Assembly (NCBI RefSeq): GCF_001522545.3
Contig: NC_031769.1
Span: 70,759,814-70,823,813 of the forward strand
DNA length: 64,000 nucleotides
Source: Parus major
Lineage: Eukaryota > Chordata > Aves > Passeriformes > Paridae
Reading direction: 5' to 3'
Shown here: positions 1 to 13,200 of the stretch, one piece after another
Numbering within the stretch: position 1 is the stretch's first letter
Layout of the letters: each line of letters opens with the position of its first letter
The notes under the pieces: generated by a model
Databases searched by the model: none
Seen by the model: only the letters and a program-made list of their open reading frames with translations
What the model was told of the DNA's origin: nothing
Made by a program: the position numbers and the translations under genes

Positions 1-3000
1 CCCAGAAAAGGAGACATTACTATAAAGCCGGACTGTAAGCAAGTCTAAACCCTTATTTTATATATTTCTTTGATATCTTTTGTTCATAAAAGATAAAAGC
101 AGGTAAAAAATATATTTTGACTGCAGTTGGTGCTGACAAGAGCAAAGCCAAACAGAGTCATCTTTATGTGAGGCTGGCCTGTGCAAACATATGGACCTCA
201 GTTATTGACACTGGTGCTGAAATGGTAAATCTGCTATTTCATTTCTTGGCTTGATTTTTGTAAAGTATTTGTTTAAACATGTTTACACAGCTAGGGCATA
301 ATTATTTGCTAGCAAATTACATCTCTCCAGCTCTTCTATCTTACTTTCATACTTGTCAGCTCTTCCTATCAGCATCCTCCTACCTTTCCAGAGTACTGTT
401 AATCCATATTAAAGTCAACCTGTGTTTATATTACACAGTATTTTTGTTCCCTACAATTATAGGAAATATGTATAAATAAATGCCTAGGATTTTGCTTGTT
501 ATTTACTTTGAAGACTGTGTAATTGAAGGAGACATATAGTGTTTTCTGCAAAAAGTACTGTTGAAATATTTTTCAATTATAATTATTTTGGTCTTTCTAT
601 AATTATTTTGATGAGTTCAAATGTAAATGCCAAGTATTTTACAGAAAAAGTTGTTTTTACTTTGCTCTGTGATTGTTAGCTAGCTAATCACAGGACAGGA
701 GAACAGTGATTAACATATATTATATTTAATAAAACGCCAAGTTCATAAGGTTCCTATCATTAAGAACTCCAAAAATAATTTCCATTCAATTTATATAGTT
801 CAAAATTATATACTATTAATAATAATTTCTTCTGGAAAAAAAAAACCTAACAAAAAAGACTATGAGTCTTTCCTTAGAGTTTTTCAGCACCACAGAGGAC
901 AGAGCAAATCCATCTGCATCAGCAAAATAAGAGTATCAAAATCTTTCTTTCTAAAATAATTTGAGGAAACAAACAGAAAAAAAATACTTTTTAGATATTG
1001 GTTTTGAGGAACCTCCCTTAAAAAAACCAAAAAAAAACCCCAAAAATCCCCCTATTAGTCAAGTACATGGTACAGTACCACACCCATTGAAAAATTATGG
1101 GCAGGATCAATGGCAAAAAGACAAGATTTTCAGGGGACTGGAAATACTTGAACATAGGAAAAAAGTATTTAACATGGACACTCATTTCAAATGCAAAAAG
1201 TATGAAACTTACATTAATAAAAAAATAAATATGGGAATAATGATTCTAGACACTTTGGAACTTAGTTTGGAAATAGTCATACATTTTCATTTACAAGAGA
1301 AATAAAACAAGGAATTAATAATAACCTAATCTGTGGAGGTCAAAATTCTTTACATAACTACATAAACATAGGAACTTAGTCCAGGTTTGTCAACAGTACT
1401 AAGTTTTTTACAGAAACCATTTTAAATTAAGACATATTTGAGCTTTTGAACAAAGCTTTTCCTTGCAAAGTTACTCCAGACTAACAACAAACACAAATAC
1501 TTGATCTTCTTTTATATAACATTTTATGAGAACAGGAAGCATTACTTTTCATGAATGCTATTGCTCACATGACTGAAATTTAAAGTGTTTTGGTGGAAGG
1601 TATTAGATTTTATCCAATAAACACTAGTTAAGACCATGGAAATTCTGATCATTCTGTAAAAGTTTGTCTTCTGAAACGTTATTGAGGCAAAGAAGGTATA
1701 AAGGGAGAATATTTGAAACTTAAAAAAATAGGAGTTATTTTTAGTAATATAACTATATATTTTTTGGTCTTTAATAAGTTCATCTTTGACTAGAATTCAT
1801 CAACATCTTCAGTTTAAAATAAAAATAAAATAAAAAAGAGATAAGGTGAAAATGACCAATGAATAAAACCGTTTCAGTTTCATTTTTTATGACGCACATT
1901 GGAGAGAGGAACTCCTACACTGTAAAAATGAACTCCATTACACATAGCCAACATGGTCATTGTATTTTTGCTGTGTCCTTATTAAAAACATACTAATTTC
2001 ATTAAGCGAGGCAAAAACACCTCAAACAACCAGATGAAACCAAAGTGGGTCAGGTGAAAATCTCTCAGAATAGTCATAGAATAAATATTAAATTTTTTAA
2101 TATTTAAATATAAACGAATTCATCCTTTCAAACACATCTTCATTAATCCATGTACTTACTTTGTAATATAAAATGCACAAAAAAAAGTGGAAGAATATAT
2201 CTTATATATCTTACTTTCCTAGAACCCGTGTACATGGCTTCTGATACTAATGGGATAGATTATCAAACACAGTGTCTGCTGTCCTTTCTTATTGTGCTTA
2301 TTTGTTTCTATTCTTAATGCTTCTGTTAAATTCTGGATTCCATTTCCCAAGCTCTTTAAAATATGTGGTTCAGGAAACCAAGGTACATACATTGAGGTGG
2401 ACAATTACGTGCAGAGAAGAGATGGACAGAGAATTCACTGTAAGTTAAAGAAATAAACAGAGACTCATGCAATTGCTTTCTTTTTCAACACAGATCTTAA
2501 AATACCATATATTAAAAAAATACTACTTATTTCCTGGATGCAGAACAAATAGAAGGACATCCTCAGTATTTTTGAGGGTCTTTGGTGTTCAGAACTCAAC
2601 AATGAAACATTTTCATTATGCTTCTAAATACTGTTAAATATGGCTTTGTGTTCTTGGTCCCAACCCTACATTTCAGAGCCAAACTTTTGAAGTTTAGATC
2701 ACATTTTTCTTTAATAAGTTATGCAGTTGCAATAAGAAAAGTGATGAATCTGATTTTCAGTAAAATAATAACAGACATATATGCATCTCAAACTGTGTAT
2801 ATGCACACATTTATATAGTATATATGCATAATATGCTTTTTATACTTGGGTTAGACCATACTCTTTGCTTTCAGGTTGGAGCACTTCATTTCAGTTAGCT
2901 ACCTTTTGTTTTTTTTACCTAGTAAATGTGTTGCTTAATTTATTGTAGCTGGCCAACATCTTACAGCTGGCCAACCCACCTTCTATTGTCTTTGCTAAGT

Positions 3001-3376
3001 TACTTGTTCAGAGATTTTTATTAAGTCAGACTAAAAGCAACCAGAGAATTCAAGTATTTTCAGTTTTCATTAATTCAACAAGAATTGCCTTTCCCTACTT
3101 GCAGAGGTTTTTCCAGCTTATTTGGCTTACTTGTGAGTTCTGTTATGGGATTTGGAAGGTATCTGTATTGCTTTAAATTCATTTAGTAAACCCCAAGAGA
3201 GTTTCAGAGGCAAAGCTTCTTAGCAAAGGATTGCAGACTTATTGATGAGACTAAGTTCAGCTAAAACTTTCACAACGCCTGCAGTTCAATACATTTCAGT
3301 TATTCAGAAAATTTAGACTCATTTATTTGACTTAATAGTTATCAGTTCATTTAAGTTGTACTACATAGTGTGGGTG

Positions 3377-3394
3377 TATATATATATATATATA
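3377..3394. repeat. (TA)9 microsatellite
   Basis: Nine uninterrupted TA units are followed by ACACATATATG, an imperfect continuation. Dinucleotide repeats of this size are usually length-polymorphic; that is general knowledge, not something visible here. Confidence 0.9.
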
Positions 3395-3494
3395 CACATA
3401 TATGCATTGAAGACTGTACACAGAGGAATGTGTAGAGCACCTTCTGGATTACCAGAACAAAGTAAGCTAAACTAGGCAATTAAAGGGGATGTAA

Positions 3495-3520
3495 ATATAT
3501 ATATACACACACACACACAC
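3495..3520. repeat. Compound (AT)5(AC)8 microsatellite
   Basis: Five AT units (3495-3504) switch directly to eight AC units (3505-3520). It lies about 100 bases from the (TA)9 repeat at 3377, so the two form a small simple-sequence cluster. Confidence 0.9.
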
Positions 3521-5124
3521 CGTTTTAATGTGGGAATTTTTTGTGCTGTTTAATCAATAGATTAGACACTCAAAACCACAATCATCTATCTAGAAGCATA
3601 ATTTTAGCAGAAAACCAAATGCATTTAAAACAATCTAGAAGGTGAGACCTATATTTTTTAACAACGAGCTGAACAAAAAATAATTAAAACACCTTAAAAT
3701 AATCAATAATATAAAAATTAAAATAAAATATTGATTAATGGCATCAAAACAATAAAATACATAGCACCAACCATCTCTCTGTTGAGGTAAAAAAACTATG
3801 TGGCTACCAACCCTTAAAATTCACTAAAAGTATGAAACACAAATTCTCTGACAAAACATGTGCAATTTCACAATTGTCTAGGTAAAGAGAAAATATAAGT
3901 AATTTTAATTTTTTTTTTTGTTGTGTAGTACACACAATTGTTTTACAGTACCACATAAGTCAGTTGAAATAGTCATTAAATATCATTATATACATAGAGA
4001 TTTGAGTAAATTACTCAGGATTTCATAGAAATTGTGACAGATATCCAAAAAGGTATATTGTGTTATATTCCTCTTTGTGCTTAAGGTCTCTCTCAAAGTA
4101 CTGTCTTGTACCTTTCAATTCCTTTGCATATTATTGAAAAAATCTTTTTATATCTCAAGATGCCTAATCTTATACAGATAACTTATGACAGAGAAGTAAA
4201 TTAAATCCTGATTTTCTAGACCATGGGCAGTGCAGTAGAAAATCTTTTCTCTCACAGTGTAAAACACAATACATCTTAAAAGTAGTCTTGCCCTAACCAC
4301 AGACCTAAGGAAACTGACATAAAAAGAAAAAGGAGAAAACGTCTTACATGCCTAATTTGAAAACTGAAGCAATGGTTAAAAATAATTCATTTGAAAAGGG
4401 TAGGCCGTAAAAAAACAACTCAAAAACAAAAACAAAATCCCACAAACAGAACAAAAGCTGTAGGGTGAGCTGATGTTCAAAACTTTTAAATTCTGTCAAA
4501 GAACTACTTTTTCCCTGTGGTTTCCAAACCTCTGGATATGCCCCATTACTTCAAAGGCCAATGTTTTAATCATAATAACTGAAACAGACACCCTGTCTCC
4601 AGGACTAGAGCTTAGACCTGATCTCAGACTGCAGGCTCAGTTTGTCTTCTGCCTCACACAGATCAGTGATATTTTGAAGCTGAAAATGCAGCTGTGCATC
4701 CTCAATGAAATGAGCAGCTTTTCCTTTGAACCTTGAACTTTGAAAGTCCACGAAACAGGCACTTTGGACAGTATTTAGAACTTAAAACATTTTGTGCACA
4801 TGCATTCTGTAGTCCAAATGCAACCAATACTCCCAAAATCTTGCAAGAAGGACAAAATATGACAGACAAATCACAAAAAAAAAACAACCAAACACCTGAC
4901 ATCTAAACTCATAGAAAGATCTTCACTTTTTAATTAAATAAATTATTTTTTAAACATAACTCGATAAAATATATATAGTGGGGTCTATTCTTAACCCCAG
5001 CAAGGGATATTTTGATAAGAGGATGTAACTGAATTTCCTTAAAATTACTGAGGGACTTCGGGACTTGCTGAAATTATCTCTCTTGTTTAATTTTCCATTT
5101 GGACATGAAGAGCTGAATATAAAT

Positions 5125-5480
5125 CTTCATAGAATTGGAGAACATACTGATGGAAGAAAAAGCCCTTAAGTGATGGCTTCCCTACGGAAAATTATTCTAC
5201 AGCCTAATGTATCTTCCTGTCAGAACGTTTTTCATTCTATTTAGTATAGGCTTTTCTGCTCCCAATTCCATCATATTATTAATATATATCTTAATGTACA
5301 ACATTAAAACCACTTCTAGCCTTCTTGACATTTACATAATTATATTCTTATGGACGCCCTTTTGAGTCAAAGTGAAGGTGTCCCTATTTCACTGATAAAA
5401 AGTTTCCTTTATTCTCTCTTCAGTGTTTTTCTCCTCCTTTCTCTTCCCCATTAAAAATAAATTATCTCCCAGCACAATCC
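5125..5480. repeat. Possible very old CR1-like remnant
   Basis: The motif 'cttcatagaattggagaac' near 5127 resembles the reversed 3' terminus of bird CR1 elements. The pyrimidine-rich text after it (5190-5480) has the general look of an eroded CR1 3' region in minus orientation. The match is loose: no long stretch aligns by eye with the clear copies at 22972 or 43727. It may equally be ordinary single-copy DNA. Strand would be minus if real. Confidence 0.25.
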
Positions 5481-5865
5481 TTTTGTCTCATTCAATTTCT
5501 TCTAATGTTTGTTGCAAGAAATGGAGGTGCCACTTCCCTCACATGTGATGGAGCTTTTGAACCATCCCTCCATTTCATCAAAGGGAGATGTAGTTTTGTG
5601 GAAGAAACTCCTGCACAGGCTGCCCATGCTATGGGTACAGCAGACCCAACAGTGGAAACTGACAGCTGGAAATATTAGTTGGCAGGCAGTCTATCAGGTG
5701 AGAAATTCACCCCCTGAAAAATTTTCAGCTTTCATTCTCCAGTTTAGCTGGCTTTTCTTCTCTTACTTTGTCACTGCTCACAAAATAAAACACCAAAACA
5801 CACACAACCAGTCAAATAGCAGCAAAACCAGCAGAACAGCTCTGGAATATGGAAGTGGTTTTTGA

Positions 5866-6864
5866 TATGTGCTTTATCTTCTGGGATTCTGGAGCTTTAG
5901 TAAAAGTTGCTTACTTTGGTAAGCTTTAAATGCCTTAACTTCCTCACAGGCACTGCACCAAAGAAATAAAGTGACATTTTCTAATCAAATTATGACATTA
6001 TTTAGATATGGAGTGTAGCAAAAAATGTACATCAAACTCCTAATAATGGAAATCAAATGTGAATATAGAATCATGCAAATTCAGAAGCACTGCTCAAGTC
6101 CTTACCTACATCAGACAAGAATCTGTGATATTCTTTTTGAAGGGCTTCTTTTTTCTCTTAATAGGTGAGATACAAAGACATTATACAAAGGTGTGTTTTT
6201 AAGTATTGCTGAAAAATTCCAGTCACTTATATATCTATCACACCTATTTTTATTAGTTGTCCAATTTATCCCTAAAATCTTTGACTTTATTCCCCATTTA
6301 TTCTTTCAGATGAACTTGTTTAAACAACAGCTCTTTTGAAGACTTAAGAGTACTAAAAGGCCATCTCTTAGATAGTGTCAGATATATATATCTCTTAGAT
6401 AGTGTCACATCTCTGACAACTTAATCCTAATAATAAATGTTGGATATTTCCTTATTTTTTTAAGTCAATTTTACCAAACAAGATTCTCTCTGCCTAACAT
6501 AGAAGCATGCCAGCTGGTTTGATATTTCTCTGAGATAAAGCATGTACAAAGAAATCAAGGACTAATCTAACAAGGTAATCATCTTTGCTTGTGTTGTCAC
6601 AAATTATTTATATGTGGAGTACTCACTCTATGCTTTGGTGCACCTTAAAAGAGTATAATAGAAGCCAACAAAAAAAAGATAAAGCAGGAAAATTGCTGTG
6701 ACATGTATCTCATGGATGGAAATGCTCTGTTACTGGATTGTGGAAACAACTGAAGGATCTGTACTTGTTTCAGTCTGTACTTGATGCAGTCTTAAATTAT
6801 TTTTTTTGCGAAAGGAAAGTAGAAAGAATGAGTCAAAAAATCTAAAACAATAGTTACTGAAATG
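5866..6864. other. Single-copy non-coding DNA with a short tandem duplication
   Basis: No gene or transposon is visible. The 18-mer atctcttagatagtgtca occurs at 6363-6380 and again at 6390-6407, separated by a short TA-rich spacer (period 27), which is a small local duplication. Confidence 0.55.
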
Positions 6865-7053
6865 TGAACTGAAATCAGATTAAGAGGGAAGAGATTTATA
6901 TTAGATCTTAGGAAGGAATTCTATACTCAGAGGATAGTGAAGCATTGAAACAGGTTGCACAGAGAAACTGCGGCTGCCACATCCCTGATACTGTTCAAAG
7001 CCAGGTTGGATTGGGCCGTGAGCATCCTGTTCCAGTGGGTGGCATTCCACCCA
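6865..7053 (+). mobile_element. CR1 LINE fragment, 3' part, sense
   Basis: This is a decayed copy of the region just upstream of the CR1 3' end. Recognisable landmarks in order are 'gatttatattagatctta ggaaggaattct', 'gaaacaggttgcacagaga' at about 6946, 'ccacatccctgatactgttc', and 'aaagccaggttggattggg' followed by the 'cctgttccagtgggtggc' segment. In intact avian CR1 this corresponds to the end of the reverse-transcriptase reading frame and the adjoining 3' untranslated region. The 3' terminal octamer repeats are missing, so the fragment is truncated at both ends. Many substitutions suggest an old insertion. It is non-functional. Confidence 0.85.
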
Positions 7054-7917
7054 ATTTATATGTGTTAATATAAATATTTGAAAGAGAGAAGAGTAGAAAA
7101 GCAGATACAGGAATTTGAAGTTCCTGTGACTGTGATTAGAGAGCTTTTCCTAAAGCTCACTACTGGGCCCCTGCTATTGTTCATAGCCCATAGCACTAAA
7201 TTCATATTGAAACAAACAAATTAACTTAATTATTTTGTGCACAAGCATAAAATAAACGAGCAACTGTTGTGGGCTCAGTATCAGTATTGAATGATAATAG
7301 GCTGCATCCAGGGATGGGAGTAACTGCTCAACAAGAAGCTGCACCATTAGTACTACAGATGTTTCAAATACACCTACATGCTGTAATATATTTGATACAA
7401 TTTACTCCAAATTCTGCACTGCTGTTTTTTTCGTTTAAAATTTTTGTAAAAGTTGAGATTTAGAAGAATTCATTTTTAAAAAAAAAAACATATTGAATGT
7501 GTGAAATATATATCACACCATAAAAAAATAATAACAACAATTTACAAAAAAATTTTCTATGTAATGTCTGGTTTTATAGTAAGGATATATTTTAGATAAT
7601 AAATTCTTCAATAACTAATTGTTTTGTTAAATAAAGTAGGTTTCATATACTTATTCATCAACAAATTCAGCAAGCATCTAATTTTTTACTTATTACCATC
7701 AGTAAGAAAAATCACTCCATAAATAAATACAACTTAAGTTCAAGACAGGCTTAGGATATCAATTCATCATTTACTTATAAGTATGCTATTATAAAGTTAC
7801 AGTCCATGAAAAAAAATGTTCTAATTATGTTAGGAAAAAGGAGAAGTATAATGAACACTAAGCAGTATCATCTTGATAAATATAGAACAATAAATCAGTA
7901 GTGAAACAGATTTCTCT
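7054..7917. other. Single-copy AT-rich non-coding DNA
   Basis: Nothing recognisable as a gene or repeat family. It contains several A runs (around 7479 and 7523) and a short imperfect hairpin, 'gtgtgaaatatatatcacac', at about 7499. Confidence 0.55.
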
Positions 7918-8271
7918 TGTGTCCAGCTCTCCAGTGGGAAGGAAACTCATACCCTGGCAGCCATATGATGCTGCCAAGTGGGTGCTGACTTGCCTACCAG
8001 AGCTGGGCTGAATGCAAGAGCCAGGGCACCTCATCTGGATCTCTTTTGGTCCTTGAGTATTTGTGCAATAGAAAAAATTTGCTCAGGGCAGAGCAGGTGG
8101 AAGCAGAGCAGCCACAGGAGCAATCTTGAAAAGAGCCCAGAGAATAAAGCTGGCTGATCTCATTTTGAGCAGCTGTAGCTGTGGATGCTCTGAACAGCAA
8201 CAGCAGAGGGAAGGCCAGCTCTGTGTGATCAGAGGGCTTTGGCAGTTGTGATCTCTGAACTAATTCCAACA
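7918..8271 (+). repeat. GC-richer block, possible LTR remnant
   Basis: This block stands out from its AT-rich flanks by higher G+C and by purine/CAG-rich text such as 'cagggcagagcaggtgg'. It could be read as a degenerate solo LTR: it can be bounded by TG (about 7918) and CA (8271), and a canonical AATAAA lies at 8143-8148. I see no matching target-site duplication and cannot name a family. An open frame on the minus strand (7994-8272) is probably a by-product of composition. The alternative is unique GC-richer DNA. Confidence 0.3.
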
Positions 8272-10201
8272 TGTCAATGAAACATCAGGACCAAAAAAAG
8301 ACCCTAAGGAATTTAATAGCTTAGGGGAGGAGGGCACTTTACTTAGGCCCAAAAATAGATCCGATAAGAAAAGAAAACTAAACTTCCATGAATATTAAGA
8401 GATATAAAAATGGGTTTGGCTTATTTTCCTTCCTCTGTGTGTATCATTATTTACTAAATTATAATTTCTTATGATAATTTTAAAATCTTTTCAATGAATA
8501 GGGCATTAGTACAAAGGAACTGTGAGCATCATCTGTAATTGTGTGACTAAAAGCACTTTTTCTGAAAAGTCACTATTGTTTATATTTCCCTTTACTTAAT
8601 TAGACACTACAGCAAAAATGAAAGCCAGAATTAGAATGCTCAAATTTGCATATTTTATAGGATAGAGAAGTAGAATAATTATTGCAGTGCTAGTTTTGAA
8701 CAAAGACAACCTGGATTCAATTTCCTAATTGGCTTCAGGTGTCCTATTTAACCCTAAGAAAATCAAAGCTAGAATTTTAAAGGCTGACTACTGATTTGAG
8801 TAACTTAAGAAACTTTTACTAGTCTCTCTGGAAAGAGATTCAGGTCATCTGCTTTTAGGCCTTTAATTTAAAAATGTGAGATTCCCTGTGTATGAATTTA
8901 TGTAGTCATTGGAAAAAAGCAGACTTCCAACAGAGGACCTTGTGACTAAGCAAGGAGTCTAAATCCCACTAAAGAAAGGGATATCTGGTGCATATCATAC
9001 AGAGTTATGTATTTTTGTACCTGAATCATTCTCTAATCATTCTCTAATCATGTATTTCTTTCCTTGTTTTTGTTGTAGTTTCCCAATCAGATGGTGATAT
9101 TTTATTATTTTACAGTAGATTCTTGAGATTAAATCATAGACTGTTTATAGTGCTCTTCAAAAGGAAGAAAAGGTTAATAAAATATTCAGTGAAAAGTGAT
9201 AGAAACTGTCAAGAATCTGAGAAAAAGAAATATTGGAACATGCAATAATTGTTTGTGCTAAAGAAAAGGATGAAAGAGGTTACTTAGTAAATATAGAGCA
9301 AATAAAAAATGGAAAAATTACTTAAAGCAAATGCATGCATTCCCTGTACCAATAACAAAGAAATATTGAACTACATGAAAATATGATAACTGGTTCACTG
9401 ATAAAAGTATATGTTTCTCATATTGTTGTTAAATTGTGGAACCCATTACCAATGAAACTTATTTTAAAAAGCAACCATAAACACAGCAGTTGCAAATCTG
9501 CTGGTTTAGGGCTTTAGAAAGTTCCTAGTGATACACCTAAGAGCATATGATCAAATACTGCAACATTGCTGCAGTTTTTTGGACCATGTTTATCCCTTTA
9601 TCAACAGTGTTTCAACTCATTCACACTCTAGCCCTGACCAGCTGTGACCAACTGACATTGTTCAATAAACCCTTTTTATTTTGAGTTTATTACAGGCTAA
9701 CAGCTCAAGCATAGCCATATCTAGCAACTAAGTCTGAGGACATTTAATCTGTATTTATACCTTTAGAAATCAAAATATGATCAAACTTTGTCAGTAAAAT
9801 AGCCCTTTGTCCGTTCTGCAAATTTCATTCACCTTTTTCTGTCAGATACACCAGCGTGAACTGCACCACCTTTAAAGAAAAAAAGGTACAATATGTCCCA
9901 GACACTAAATATTATGGATATGAAATTTTAAATATTCAACATTGACTCTAGGCTTAATTCCAGCCAGATTGAGGTTGCAATGAGATCTGAAAAGGTAAAA
10001 AAAAGGTTTTGATATCAGAATATGGCTACATCCTACAGCCTTTTGCTTCAGGTATACTCCTAAAAAGACAAGGATCTTTGGAGCCAATAAGATGAGACAC
10101 AGACATTACTGGGAATCTAGTTATGAAGAAGACAAGGATGAAAGGTGTCATCAGGAACTGCATGGAGTCTGACTTGCTTGCTTTGTGAAATAACAAAGTT
10201 C

Positions 10202-10277
10202 ACGAAGCATTTCGTCACTAGTTTAAGTGCTTTTTAAAGCTTCGTCACGAAGCATTAAGTCTCTAGCACTTAAAAAG
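10202..10277. repeat. Palindromic, CpG-containing element
   Basis: A nested inverted repeat is centred near 10246. The core, gcttcgtcacgaagc (10239-10253), has perfect 7-base arms around one base. A second small hairpin, acgaagcatttcgt (10202-10215), has 5-base arms. Outside the core, 'tttaagtgct' on the left matches the complement of 'agcacttaaa' on the right with a few gaps, so imperfect pairing can extend over about 75 bases. 'CACGAAGCATT' occurs twice in direct orientation. Several CpG dinucleotides persist in CpG-poor surroundings. It may be a remnant of a small inverted-repeat DNA transposon or a hairpin-forming conserved element; the sequence alone does not decide. Confidence 0.6.
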
Positions 10278-13200
10278 AGAAAGTACACAAAAAAATGTAA
10301 CTTAGAAATAAATATAAAAAAGGAGCACTTGAGTGTGTAAAATGCCTGCAGATGACCTGAAGATCATTTAAGATATAAGACCTAGACACAGACACTGACT
10401 CATGCTTCCTCTTTATTACTGCATTTCACTTTGTCCCCTTTTTCTATTCCCCAGGAAAAACAAAAAATTGGAAGATACAACATATCAGAAATAGGCTAAA
10501 GGAAATATAGGAAAATAAAATAACAAACAATATAATCTCTAGTATTTTAATTTAATATCACAAGAAGTTAAGGAGCTGCCTATGAGTTTTTATGCCTTTA
10601 ATAATAAGTGTCCCTTAATGGAACCTATAGAACAGAAAGCCAGGAGAGCACATAAGGAAGTGGCAAAAGGACCGATCAGTGACATTAAAGTTATTGCAGA
10701 AAGGCTAAACTAACTATTCATGTTCCTACTGGTCGAAAGACAGTTCTCAGACCAAGCCTGCAAAGGAATTCACTGTCAGTGAAAAGGCTCAGAGATTTTA
10801 AAATTAAACCCAATACAAAACACAGAGCAAAGCAATCCATTGAACAGCAGTCAATCAATAAGATCAGACAGTTCTGCAGCAATTTGATGTCTGTGTTCGG
10901 CCATAACACATGGTTAAATATCAATTCCTGTGTGTAAAGAAAACTTGATGTCAGAGGAATGAAAGATGGAAAATGCCACATTGGTATTTTAGCATTGTTT
11001 CAGAGGGTAAACTGGCACACACAGGTGTGAAAGCTTAATTTCAACAACCATTCTATCTAATTGATATTATAGAAGTTAGTATTCTAAGTAACCAACAGGA
11101 TTCTGTCATATTAGGGGAGGTAATGCAGGGATATGGCTTTTCACAGTGTATTTTTTTCAGTGAGAAGAAAGAGAAAGAAAGTCAGCTTTTCTTTCAGAAA
11201 GAAAACCAACTTCTAAATTAATACATATTTAAATATAGAAAACAAAAACTGGAATAAATGGACAGTTTTCACAGTGAAAAAATATTATAAAATGTGTTGA
11301 TATGCTTCCACATGCTTCTTGTGAAACCTATCAAGATACAAACTATCAGCAAGGGATTAGGTAAAGTCAGAAAACAGATCAAAAATGAATATTGAGAGTA
11401 ATAGCTCACATGAAAGGTATAGCTCAGGAATACCCTTGATAAACTATTTTTTGTCAGACACATGCAATCCTCATGAAAACCTCTTCTGTGGTTTTCCTTG
11501 GCATTTCCAGTTGCTGTACAGAAAGATGAGCTACTGACACAGACTTTGACCTGGAGCAGGGCTGTAGCTAAAATTTTAACTCTGTGTATGGAAAACAACA
11601 TTCAAACCACAAATCTAATCTCTAAAACTTTTCATCCATGCTTGGTTATTTAAAGAGTAAGACAAGCTTTCACTTTCGCATGTAACATTAATAAATTCCT
11701 TAGATGTAAGATGCCTTGATGTTAGCTTTAAAAGGCACATTAAAAGTATGAAGTGTTCTGGATCATCCAAGTGCTAAAAAGGATTCCTTAATTCATGTAT
11801 ATTGTGAAATAACACTGTTAACAGATAGTATCACATAACACATGCACTGAATTCTTGATGTCTGAAACCTATAGAAGTGCAAATAATTTGCATGTCAGAG
11901 AAAGAATACAATACATTTTAAACTGTACAAATCTGTGCACTCAGATTTAAGCAGAAGCTAGATATTTTCTGAATAGAGATGGCAGACAGGTTATAGTCAG
12001 CTTGTGGGTTTACAGGCACAGCTATGAAGTTATTAATATCACATGCTAAGGAGCTGAGCTGGCTGTCCTTCTCTAATAGTGAGTTATGATCACTCTAATG
12101 AAAGGCAGCCATATCTGTGCAACAGTCCTCACAGACATGAGCATATTTTATTGCTATATTGCATCAGAAGCATTCATGTTGCTGATCTAAATATATTTAT
12201 TTACTAAACTTTGTTTAAGAAAAGTGAAAAATACCACTTCTGCTTCAGCCTCTAAACACAATCAATATCAGTAATGGCAAAACAGAAAATTTGCCTAGTG
12301 CAAGTTCACCAAACATCTTCCTGTGGAACAGAAATCATACCTTTTGATTCCCTGACTTTACTGAAATCACTAGCATAGATATTTCCTGCTGTTGACACTA
12401 GAAAGGAAATAAAATTCCTATGATAAGTAGATTTATATAGATATAAATGAATCAGGCTATGACTGTATCTGTTCACTTCAGTAAAACCAAAACCAACAGC
12501 CACAGATTCTTGAGCTAGTTCCAGGCTCACTGAGAAGCCAACAGGTGATTTAGGATAATTCTTTGTGACATATCAAGTAAAACTGTGCTTTCCTTTAAAT
12601 AATCTTTTGAATCCATCTGGCATTAGTGGAGACTTTCCAGATGCCTTTTAAATACACATTTTAAGATTGAATTGTTCTGCACTGGTTTGCATATGGTATG
12701 TCAAGAAAAATAAATATGCCCATTCTTCATCACTGCGGATTTTAGGTATTGTGGTCCCTGAACTGATTCCCCAATGCCTCTAGTTTATGATGTCATTCTC
12801 CACTAATTTATTGGATACATCCATGAAATCGAATTTAATTTGATTTTTTTCTCTATGTTAAGACAGATATAGATTTACCATAAATTTTTCAAATGACCAA
12901 ATGTTAGGGAAAATATTAGAAAGTGCAAGATTTCTAGTCTTCCTTTATATGTTGCAGAGGAGCCATACTGTAAGGATGAACTGCTGCAAGTATGGGTAAT
13001 ACAAAAAAAAACAAGCAATCACTGTCCCCTGCTATCTTTCAGTGACATTTGCTAATGCCTTGCTTTCCAGGTCTACTTGCACACTGAGGGACCTGATTTA
13101 CAAAACAAAGATAAATCCAAGGGTCTTAAGAAAAAGATCGACTTTAAAAAATATGCACAACACAAGATATCTTGGAAGCTAATTTTTTGTGATTCTTATG

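Larger units (their letters stand above)
1..5100. other. Single-copy AT-rich non-coding DNA
   Basis: I see no gene and no recognisable transposon here. The sequence is strongly AT-rich with many short A and T runs. A Lys-rich open frame at 961-1305 would need a TTG start and runs through an A/C-rich tract (about 1014-1050), so I do not treat it as coding. An 11-base direct repeat, agctggccaac, occurs at 2947 and 2965 (period 18). Two simple repeats near 3.4-3.5 kb are listed separately. The stretch could be intergenic or intronic; the sequence does not say which. Confidence 0.6.

Noticed and set aside
961..1305. 114-codon Lys-rich open frame
   Set aside because: It would need a TTG start, passes through an A/C-rich tract, has no recognisable domain and lacks splice or promoter support.
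5509..5865. 118-codon open frame with a possible splice donor after 'ctatcag' near 5697
   Set aside because: It depends on a TTG start, no protein family is recognised, and a lone GT after CAG is common by chance.
10620..10710. Short plus-strand frame that reads like charged, helix-type protein
   Set aside because: It is about 27 codons, has no polypyrimidine tract before it, ends in a stop and matches nothing recognised.
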